From NCBI RefSeq assembly GCF_002575655.3, contig NC_053040.3, positions 158,969,148 through 159,033,147 on the forward strand: DNA of 64,000 nt, written 5' to 3'. This DNA comes from Aegilops tauschii subsp. strangulata (lineage: Eukaryota > Streptophyta > Magnoliopsida > Poales > Poaceae). Both the position numbers and the translations under genes were made by a program. The notes under the pieces are model-generated. The model worked only from the letters and a program-made list of their open reading frames with translations, was not told where the DNA came from and did not search any database. Positions 56,049 to 64,000 of this stretch are shown here, one piece after another. The first letter of the stretch is position 1. Each line of letters opens with the position of its first letter.

Positions 56049-59000
56049 TGGAGCCCAGTTGGGACGATCGGGGATCTAGCATTTGGGGTTGTCTTATTTT
56101 CATCTGGATTTTGGCCGTAGTCGGTCTATATGTTTGTATTTGGATGATGTATGTTGATATTTATGTATTGTGTGAAGTGGCGATTGTAAGCCAACTCTTT
56201 ATCCCATTCTTGTTCATTACATGGGATTGTGTGAAGATGACCCTTCTTGCGATAAAACCACTATGCGGTTATGCCTCTAAGTCGTGCCTCGACACGTGGG
56301 GCATATAGCCGCATCGTGGGCGTTACAGCCAAGTCCGCCTGCGCCGTGACCAGGGCGGCAGCCGTGGCCTCCGTACGCCTCTCAGCCTCGTCCAACCTAG
56401 GCCTGAGAGCAGCAGCCCTGCCCGCACCAACCGTACCTGCGAGCTTCAACTTCAAGTCATACCTTCCCTCCAGGTCTGCGCAGACCGCGGCCACCCGGCG
56501 GTCCACCTCCTCCTGGACCCTGGCCTCGCGAACCCTGACGGCATCTTCTGCTTGGGTAACTTGACGCTCCCTCGTCTCCAATTGCTCAAGCTCGAGGCTG
56601 CGCTCCATGGCCTCCAGCGCCAACGCCTCCTCGCGCTTCCGGACCTCTTCCTCCTCGGCAGGCGTCCCCCTCAGTGACGCAATGGTGGCTCTGCGCGCCT
56701 CCACTAGCTGCTCTAGGGACGTGCTCCAGGCGTGGAGCTCCCACGCGCGCTTCTCCACGGCCTCGCGACGGCGGTCGGCCTCATGAGCCTCCTCCAAGGC
56801 TCGGGAGCAAGCCTCGCGGGAAACCTTGAGAGACGCCTCAGCCTTCGCATTGTCAAGATCACGCTGGTAGCGGCCGAGGTTGATAGCCACCCTCAGCTTG
56901 CGCCATTCCTTCGCCAACCGGAGACCTTTAGCCTCAAGGCGCGAGTCGATACCCGCGAGCTCTTCACCAAGTCGGCTCATTGCGCCCATTGCCTCCTGGA
57001 AGAGCTCGTGACGAACTACGCTCCGCCCGCGCTCGAGCTCGAACGCTCGGTCCACCTCGTCCTCCACCTCGGGGGCTGCGGGCGGGGCACCAAGCGGCGC
57101 ACCACCTCTCGACAGGGGGTTGGGGGCTGGCGCTGTACCTGACGTCAACAGTCCTCGCGAGGAGCCCAAGCCAATCGGGGCTCGCTGCTTGAAGAGGAAC
57201 CGAAGATCAAAGCCAACCAGCTACTGACCGTGACCAAAGGAGGGGTCTTGGGCACGCCCGCCAAGCTCCATGCGAGACCGTGGGGGAGGGGCGACCAAGC
57301 TGCGGGTTCAGCGCGCCATGAAGGCAAGAGTGCTCCTTCGACTAACCCTGCTCCAGGGGCAGCAAGCGGACCCGGAGTGCTCGAGGCCGACGGGGGAGTC
57401 GAGGAAGGAGGAGGCCGTTTCTCAGAAGACACAGCCGCCTCCACGGAAGGAGCCCTAAAGAACTAACATCAAGAAATGGAAACAACACACAAGGAGCCAC
57501 AGCGATACGGTACTTACACGTCGACGGCGATGTACTTCCTCCGCTTCAGCGGCCCAAAGATGTTGGTACCTCTTGGGGATCCTTTCCTCTTGCGGAGCTC
57601 TTCGAAGTCCACGCAAAGACGACCGAAGCGCTGGATGTGACGGCCGGTGCGCGGCAGGGTTGAAGAAGAGCTGGGAAGGACAGCTTCAGGTGTGCCCGGC
57701 TGCGGCGAACAGCCGAGCACCATCTCACCACAACCTGCCGAGGCTGACGGGGCCTTGGCCTTGGGAGCCGCATGCAGCGTCGCCTCAGCAACCGATGCCC
57801 CAGGGGAGGGGTCGCAAGCTCCCGAGGACGATGCCCCAAGATCACCACGCAGCATGTGGTCCTCAGCACTCGAGCCACCGGCCCCTGTCGGAGCTCGCCC
57901 TCCTGCACCCTCACCTGGGGCGAGCTCGGCACCGGCGGCGAGGAAGGGGACCACGTCGATGGGGTTCTCGCGGGACCCCACTAGGCTGATTGGGCGCAGC
58001 CCCCACTCATCAAAGGAAGGCATGCTCGCGCCAAATGCGGCCTTGTTCTCGCAGTGGTACAGCAGGCAGCTATTCCTGGGCATGTCGTCCGGCAAAGGGA
58101 CACCCGATAGGACCGTAAGCACCGTTTGCCGCATCACAAGAGGAAGCCCCTTCTCCTGAAACCTCATATGGTCCTGGCTGCTGAGCAAGTCCCACATCGG
58201 GCGGGAGTGGCGCTGAAGCGGAGCGACTCGACGCTTGACGAACTCCTTCACCACCATAGGCGCAGTCACGCCACGGTCCTTCAACCTCCTCAGCCTGGCC
58301 CAAACAGGGGCGAGGCGGGGGCTCGTGAGCTTCTGATGGCCCCAGCCGGAGTTTGGAACAGCAGGCCCCGCCGGAACTTGGAGTAGAGGGTTGAGCACGC
58401 CGGCGTCAACAAACACCCATCGTGTACGGAACTCGCTCGTGGATGAAGGAAGCTCGAAGTCAATCCCCGCGCCCGCTGTCGCGGCCACGGCCTTAAAGCC
58501 CACGCACCCCGAGCTCTGCCGGGACCGGTCAGATGCAATGAGAAGAAATGGCGGAGGAGGGCCACAGAAGGAGCGATGCCCACCATGGCCTCGCACAAGA
58601 AGGCGAAGACGGCAAGAAGGGTCACAGATTGAGGGTCGAGATGAAGCATGTGGATCTGATAATGCTCGAGCACCGCGTTGAAGAAGGCGGAGAAGGGAGG
58701 AATCAGGCCAGCCCAGAGGGCATCTATGACGATCGGGACCTCAGTGGCTGCCCGTGCCATGCGAGTGCGAGACGCAGGCCAAGCCACCGTCTCTCCCCAC
58801 TCGTTGAAACTGGAGGCAAGCATGGGGCACACTTTATCCATGGCCTCGTTGTTGAGCACCCGAGGCTGGCCGAGCGCAGGCTCAAAGGGCGGAGGCGCAC
58901 TTGGCAAAGACATAGGTTTCTTCCCCTTCTTCAGCCTGTTTTGGCGCCATGGCGTTGAAGCAGGCGAAGCGCAGGTCAGATTGGAAGGGCAAAGCAGAGT

Positions 59001-59242
59001 CTCGAGGAAGTAGGGAGATTGGGGGAGCCAGGCGTGGGCGAAGGAAGAATAACTGTGTGAGATGCGGGGGCCGCATAGCCAGGCGGATTCAAAGGCAGCG
59101 TGGGGAAGCGGAGACGCACACGTCCAATCAACCGCCATGTGTCGACCGAGGCCGCAGGCTTTGGGGGCCCGCAGTGCTCCGTACTTGACCCTTGGCTTCG
59201 CCGCGAAGCCAAGCCCGAGCGCACCTTGGGCCCGGGGGCTAC

Positions 59243-60122
59243 TGTCGGCGTTCTGGGAACGGGGGTCCCCAGACTTGCCTACCTGCGTCACACGGCGTGG
59301 CTAAGTTAGCGGGCCGTCCGGCCCATCTTCATCAAGGCATCCAAGACCCTCGCGAGGGGCCAAGCCTCGCGAGGTGGGCGACGCAAGACCTCCTCAAGAG
59401 CGGCCGACAGGTGGGCTCACGAGGAACGGAGATATGAAGGCGGGGCAAACCTCACGAGGCTCTCGTGACATGGGCCATGATGATCGGCACCAGGCGGGCG
59501 CCAGCGCGCGCAGCGTCCTTGTTTCCCCTTTGGTGCTAAGGAGGCAGGCGCAGGCGAGGAGTACCGAGGCATCAGGCAAAGGTTGCCATATCGGTGCAAC
59601 AAGACCAAGACCAGAAGGACGGCAGGACGGAGGTCATCGTGGAGCCCAAGACGGCGTCACCACCAGAGCCTTTCGCAGGCGAAGACCACTTTTTCAGGAT
59701 AGCTTGTACTAGTTGTCCCCCTTCAAATTTGCCCGCCGCTGTTGGCTCCCTTCCCGCTCAATATTTGGGAAGAGGACCAGGGCCTATATAAGTAGAACCA
59801 GCCACCACAGTAGGGGCATCTCAGCTTGATCCGATCTGATCAAGAGCCTACCCTAGCCACAGGAACACCTCAACCTCAGGAGGCTATTCTTCCCCTCGTA
59901 CTGTTCATCATCAGCCCAAGAGGCAATCCACCACCACACACACTGGAGTAGGGTATTAAACCACAACTGTGGCCCGAACCGGTATAAATCTCGTGTCTTT
60001 CTGAGTTGCGAGTTCGTCCGCGAGATCTTAGCGAGCTAGGGCGTGGATCGGTAGGAGGGAAAGACTTCATGCGCACCCCAGAGTTCGAACCTTAAGGGTT
60101 TGCCGGAGCCCCACATCTGACA
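59243..60122 (+). repeat. 3' LTR of T3 (880 bp)
   Basis: TGTCGGCGTTCTGGG ... CCACATCTGACA followed by TSD ACAGG; preceded by GGGCCCGGGGGCTAC. Confidence 0.92.
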
Positions 60123-61295
60123 ACAGGTTTGCCAGTCAGGACACCAAAGGCCATCATGAATGGGACTGAATGCAGCCCAGCTGGAACATCATCCACCAAC
60201 ACCCAGACCTGAGAGAGCGGTCCCACGACTTTGGCACCACAAGTCGCAGCCTTCACGGACACCACCAGCTAGTTGAAGGGGAGGGTGAAGCTAGTATAGG
60301 ATGAGATCATTCTCAGACAATCCTTGGAAGGAAACACGTCCGCGAACTCAAATTGAGAAAGCTGCGAATTTTCCAATCACACCCCCTCATCCCAAACCCT
60401 TAATCATTCCAACAAGGTCTAAGGGGAGATCCTCTAGTCCTGGAGAAAAATGATAGCAGCATTCGAGAGCGACTGGGACGCAACCACCAGAGGCAGATCA
60501 CTATCCAGAGCGAACAAAGAGCAGCCAGGAAGACCCGTCCTAAAATGAACAAAAGCAGGAGGTTTGGTTCGATTCTGGCAGTCCACTGTCAAGTGTCCTT
60601 CAGATCTACATATCAGAGAGAATGGAGGATTGAAGCAACTAGACTGGAAGGGGCCTCGCTGGTGGCATGCGAAGCAAGTGAGAGAGGAAGGTGGAGTTGG
60701 AGCATTAGCACCCTGGCGAGGTGGGGGAGGCGGGGGAGGGAGAATGCCGCCACCAAGCCTAGATGAAGCAGACCCGGGACCAGAGGTCGGAGAGCGGTGC
60801 GGCTTGAACTGCATGGAGGAAGATCCAGAAAACATGCGCGGGGGAGGATGAGCAGAGCCAGCACCAACACTAGATGAGCAGGGAAGTTGAGGTTACCGCG
60901 GCGGAGCCACCGGGCCCCAAGCCGGAGCCGGGCGCGACCCTGAGGAGGAAGAACCACTAGCCCCACCCGAAGCCGCCACCTCCCATGGATCCAAGGCCGG
61001 TGGCCCCGCAGCAGCAGATTCGGATGCCAGCGCGCCAGATCCGGCCACCGCCCGCTCCTGATCATCACGCTGGAGCCACTCCGGCTCCGCCGCCCAAGCC
61101 TCGCGGTCATGAGCCACCTACTCACGTCTCGCCCACTCGGCCTCCAGCTTGGAGCGAAGGGCAGCTTCATAGGCCAGATCTGCCCCGGGGCCAGGCGAAT
61201 CTTCACGATGGCGCTTGCTACTCGACATGGATTCACTCGAGGAACGCTTGGATTTGTCCATGGATAGGACCTCCTCGAAGGAGAGGAGAAGAGGA

Positions 61296-61679
61296 TGTCA
61301 GATTTCGGGTTCCGGCAAAACCCTCGATGTTCGACGATCTCTCCCTTCCCTAGCTCACCCGCTCCCCACTATCCCAAGGCTCAACACGTCGAACTCGAAG
61401 AACAAAACACACAGGGTTTATACTGGTTCGGGCCACTGATGTGGTGTAATACCCTACTCCAATGTGGTGTGGTGGATTGCCTCTTGGGCTGAGGATGAAC
61501 AAGTACAAGGGAAGAACAGCCTCCTAAGGAGAGGTGTTATAGAGCTCGGTGAGTTTGTGTGTGTGAGGATGGAATGGATCTGATCCAAGATCAGTTGCCC
61601 CCTACTGTGGTGGCTAGTTCTATTTATAGAGGCCCTGGTCCTCTTCCCAAATGTAGGCGGGAAGGGATCCAACAACGGC
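61296..61679 (-). repeat. T5: LTR fragment of the T family, truncated by T4
   Basis: On the minus strand it is the 3' half of a T2-like LTR, ending ..GAAATCTGACA at 61296, next to the LINE 5' end. It includes the TATA box (61621-61628, reversed). The other half lies beyond T4. Confidence 0.8.
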
Positions 61680-62559
61680 TGTCGGATCACCGGTTCCGGC
61701 AAAACCCTCAAGCTTCGAACACTGGGGTGCGCACGAAGATTTCCCCCCTACCGATCCACGTCCTAGTTTTGCTAAGATCTCTCGGACTAACTCGACGAAC
61801 TCATAACACAAGGTACACAAGATTTATACTGGTTCGGGCCACCGTTGTGGTGTAATACCCTACTCCGGTGTGGTGGTGGATTGCCTCTTGGGCTGAGGAT
61901 GAACAATACAAAGGGGAAGAACAACCTCCTGAGGTTGAGGTGTTCTTGTGCTTGGTGAACTTGTGTGGGTGAGGATTCGATGCCTTCTACTGTGGTGGCT
62001 AGTCCTATTTATAGAGGCCCTGGTCCTCTCCCCAAATATTGAGCGGGAAGGGAGCCAACAATGGCCAATTTGAAAGGGGACAGCTAGTACAGCTTATCCT
62101 GACAAAAGTAGTCTTCGTCTGCAAAGGCGCTGGTGGTGACGCCGCCTTGGGCTCCATGGTGACCTCCGTCTTCCCGTCCTGCTGGTCTTGGTCTCGTTGC
62201 ACTGATATGGAAACCTTTGCTTGACGCCTCGGTACTCCGCGCCTGCGCTTGCCTCCTTTGCACCAAAGAGGAAATAAGGACGCTGCACGCACTGGCGCCC
62301 GCCTGGTCTCGATCGTCATGGCTCACATCACGAGAACCTCGCGAGGTCTGCCTTGCCTTGGTCTCTCCGCCCCTCGCGAGCCTGCCTGGCGAGGCTGCTC
62401 CTGAGGAGGTCTTGCGTAATCCGCCTCGCGAGGCTTGGCCCCTCGCGAGGGTCTTGGATGCCTTGTTGATGAAGATGGGCCGTACGGGCCTGCTAGCAAA
62501 GCCACGCCATGGGCCGTAGGCAAGCAAGTCTGGGAACCCCCGTTCCCAGGACGCCGACA
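61680..62559 (-). repeat. 3' LTR of T4 (880 bp)
   Basis: Reverse complement runs from TGTCGGCGTCCTGGG (62559) to GATCCGACA (61680); TATA box reversed at 62006-62013. Confidence 0.9.
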
Positions 62560-62853
62560 GTAGCCCCCGGGCCCAGGGCGTGCCCGTGCTTGGCCTCTAG
62601 GCGAAGCCAAAGGTCAAGTACGGAGCGCCACATGCCCCAATAGCCTGCGGCCGTGGTCGACGCGTGGCGGTTGATTGGACGTGGGCGCCTTCGCTTCCCC
62701 ACGCTGCCTCGGCAACTGCCCGACTTGACAATAAGGCTGGCATGGACAGCGCTTGTCTTCACTGCTTCCCTTCGCCTTGCTCAGATCCCCTTTCTTGCGC
62801 TCCGCCTCCGAAATCCTCAGATCTGCTTCCATTATCTCCCGCGTCAGCGACTA

Positions 62854-64000
62854 ATGGCGCCGCGCAAGGTCAAGCCCTCTGCGTCGCCGGCTTGGTACGA
62901 ACCTGCTCTCGACACGCCCAACGTCTCGGAGAAGAGCCTCACCGCCACGCGCTTGCTGATGGCAGGGGAGAGCAACGAGAGGGGGAAGACGGAGCTCTGG
63001 GCTACCTCCGACGTGCTGGAGGCCGAGGGAAGCACGTTCTTCCCCTTCTTCATGAGCAATATCGCCGCAGGGTTGGTTCCCCCCTTCTCTGATTTCTTCT
63101 ATGAGGTCCTCGGTCACTACGGGCTGCAGGCGCTGCATCTCCATCCCAACTCCATCCTTCTCTTGTCCATCTTCGCCTACTATTGCGAGGCGTACCTCGG
63201 TGTGATGCCGTCTGTGGCTCTGCTTCGCCACCTCTTCTTCCTCCGCGTCAGCGAGGGTCATATCTCCGGGTGCGCCAATTTCATCGCGGCCAGCAAGGCC
63301 AACTCGATCTCGAACACCGGGAAGAAGGCCGACAACCTCAGGGGCAAATGGGTCATGATGGGTGCCAAGTGCGTCCATCCGCGCTTGGCGCTGCCGACAG
63401 AGATGCCCCAGTCCGACAAGGGGTGGTCTTGTGCTTAGCTTACTGATGAGCGGGCGTTGTCGGTGTTGGAGCAGATGAAGGTCGACTTGAATCCAGGCAA
63501 TGCGAGGGCGGCCAAGGTGACGGGGACCATGCTCCTGAGGGAATTCTTGTAGCTACGTGTTGCTCCTCTTCAGGCGCGTGCGCGCCCCTTGTGGAGGCTT
63601 GGAGATGAAGAAGACAAGATTCGCCTGAGCCCGGAGGCCTTGCCCGATGACGAGCTGTCCGCAGTTTTGCGCCTCTTGGTCGGGGACAACCAAGAGTACC
63701 CGCCGAGCGCCTTCTTTTCCCTGTTCGGCCGCACGGACTGGGAGCAGATCGTGGCTTCCCGGCCAACTTTCCACAGTCGCGGGCTGGTGCCGCCGGCGCC
63801 TACCGGGGTCCCTGCGGCGCCAAAGCCGGTGGAGCTGTCTTCTGACGAGTCCCACGGGGAGGAAGAGCGGGAGGTGGAAGACTCGGAGGTGACCCCCAGA
63901 GGGATGGGGGTGACCTCCCCCTTGAGCAAAGCTAACATCCTCCGCGCCCTACCTGATGACGCCGAGGCCGACGCCCGCCAGGAGAAGGGGGAGCTGCCCG
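62854..64000 (+). pseudogene. Antisense accessory gene of T4 (plus strand), PF04195-type, partial
   Basis: ATG at 62854 (MAPRKVKPSASP). The N-terminal domain shows LVPPFSDFFYEVLGHYGLQ, LHLHPNSILLLSIFAYYCEA, SVALLRHLFFLRV, as in T3. A TAG at 63436-63438 replaces a Trp-like position and another TAG (63550-63552) follows. The frame after each stop is coding: WEQIVASRPTF and an acidic Ser/Glu linker (ELSSDESHGEEEREVE). The coiled-coil part lies right of the window. Relative to T4's own coding strand the gene is antisense. Confidence 0.7.

Larger units (their letters stand above)
52155..56327 (+). mobile_element. Solo-LTR-like insertion of 4,173 bp (LARD-type, possibly Sukkula-like)
   Basis: Starts TGTAACACCCC and ends GGGCGTTACA, with perfect TSD GCCAA at 52150-52154 and 56328-56332; the host antisense frame rejoins exactly. 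There are no inner direct repeats, so it behaves as a single long LTR (TG...CA, 5-bp TSD), as expected for a large-retrotransposon-derivative family; Sukkula-type LTRs of 4-5 kb are known in Triticeae. The 10-bp imperfect terminal inverted match (TGTAACACCC/TGTAACGCCC) also allows a DNA-transposon reading. It carries a TATA box, a GC-rich leader and exon-like pieces but no known protein domain. Confidence 0.7.
51538..58950 (-). pseudogene. Antisense accessory gene of T3: PF04195-type domain and long coiled coil
   Basis: Reads leftward from an ATG near 58950 (MAPKQ, frame broken soon after) or 58913 (MSLPSAPPPFEP). The N-terminal domain (58850-58400) has IPPFSAFFNAVLEHY, HLDPQSVTLLAVFAFLCEA, SVALLRHFFSLHL, then a one-base shift near 58523 to SSGCVGFKAVAA. 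A Ser/Pro-rich region ends with basic KRRKYIAVDV at a strong donor (GTAAGT, 57517-57512). A Glu/Arg/Ala coiled coil of about 250 residues (57060-56330) continues in frame across the 52155-56327 insertion into 52149-51540 (RAELLSLRERVDDAEAIARQ), followed by a C-terminal domain and an acidic tail. Confidence 0.7.
48681..60122 (+). mobile_element. T3: non-autonomous Tat-like element with gag leader and antisense gene
   Basis: LTRs 48681-49575 and 59243-60122 with perfect TSD ACAGG (48676-48680, 60123-60127). Holds a 316-codon gag N-terminal ORF, no capsid, protease or pol, then a spacer equal to the post-integrase region of T2, and a long antisense gene that fills the right half. Interrupted at 52155-56327 by a solo-LTR-like element. 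It sits in LINE ORF1. Confidence 0.92.
39530..61261 (-). pseudogene. LINE ORF1 (nucleic-acid-binding protein with CCHC zinc knuckles), split by T2 and T3
   Basis: Three pieces, 61261-60123, 48680-47996 and 40019-39530. Starts MDKSKRSSSESM with a Ser/Arg-rich and Ala-rich N-terminus, a TAG near 61113, then a Pro-rich linker and two tandem zinc knuckles near 60690-60590 (CFACHQRGPFQSSC and LICRSEGHLTVDC), each lacking one ligand. A conserved VWVLVDDVPAG block (near 60180) lies just before the T3 site. A TAG near 48530 and a one-base loss in a C-run near 39883 are further defects. The last 4 bases overlap ORF2. It would bind LINE RNA. Confidence 0.78.
36037..61295 (-). mobile_element. L1-type LINE, about 5.8 kb without nested T2 and T3
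   Basis: Reads leftward. 5' UTR 61262-61295, ORF1 with zinc knuckles, ORF2 with endonuclease, reverse transcriptase and zf-RVT domain, a 3' UTR (36037-36255) and a short poly-A tail seen as T7 at 36037-36043. T2 and T3 both interrupt ORF1; reading across each site after discounting one TSD copy keeps ORF1 in frame, which confirms the assembly. The V element is the target on the left. The upstream boundary abuts LTR fragment T5, and I could not define a LINE TSD. Confidence 0.85.
61680..64000 (-). mobile_element. T4: minus-strand Tat-like element, 3' end only (runs off the window)
   Basis: Its 3' LTR is 61680-62559 in reverse, then the polypurine tract (reverse of GGGCCCGGGGGCTAC) and the antisense gene, which reads on the plus strand. 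The insertion is into the T5 LTR at ACGGC (61675-61679); the other TSD copy is outside. Confidence 0.85.

Noticed and set aside
52155..56327. DNA transposon with TGTAACRCCC inverted ends
   Set aside because: No transposase, TG..CA ends and a 5-bp TSD fit an LTR better; kept as an alternative only.

Overview
The window looks like intergenic DNA from a large grass genome, most likely Triticeae (wheat, barley or Aegilops). It carries a nearly complete BARE1/WIS/Angela-type LTR, which is diagnostic for that tribe, and I found no convincing host gene. Essentially all 64 kb is transposable elements nested inside one another. Boundaries below come from LTR ends, 5-bp target-site duplications (TSDs) and reading host frames across insertions. 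Element names (X, V, T1-T5, E1, E2) are mine; percent identities are by-eye estimates.

Layout, left half (1-36,036). A two-copy, non-coding LTR element V (33,237-36,036) had a copia element inserted into its left LTR; the copia right part is 30,650-33,236. The copia was split by a Tat-like Ty3/gypsy element T1, whose 3' part is 8,986-30,649. T1 was then hit three times: by an Athila-like non-autonomous element (459-8,985, itself broken on the left by element X, 1-458), by an Angela element now reduced to a solo LTR (9,300-11,074), and by a Tat-like element E1 (11,368-29,282). E1 contains a younger copy of its own family, E2 (17,509-26,717). E2 therefore sits five levels deep.

Right half (36,037-64,000). 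A minus-strand L1-type LINE (36,037-61,295, about 5.8 kb once insertions are removed) was inserted into V. Its ORF1 was split by T2 (40,025-47,995, gag fragment, protease, RT, dual RNase H, integrase) and by T3 (48,681-60,122, non-autonomous). T3 carries a 4.17-kb solo-LTR-like insertion (52,155-56,327). Upstream of the LINE lies an LTR fragment T5, into which the minus-strand element T4 inserted; T4 runs off the right edge.

The most interesting biology is an antisense accessory-gene system. E1, E2, T3 and T4 carry, opposite to gag-pol and next to the 3' LTR, a multi-exon gene: an N-terminal 'putative gypsy type transposon' domain, a charged middle and a long coiled coil. In the same LTR family as T3/T4, T1 carries at the same position a different antisense gene with a B3-like DNA-binding domain and an acidic Ser/Asp tail, and T2 keeps only its N-terminus. 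The Athila-like element has an LTR-like segment, a possible intron, an intact 341-codon ORF of unknown function and an exact second copy of the polypurine tract, which suggests a composite element. Most coding regions are broken; the longest intact frames are the E2 gag (655 codons), the Athila-like ORF2, the T3 gag leader and the T2 RNase H and integrase frames (integrase with one catalytic Asp replaced).
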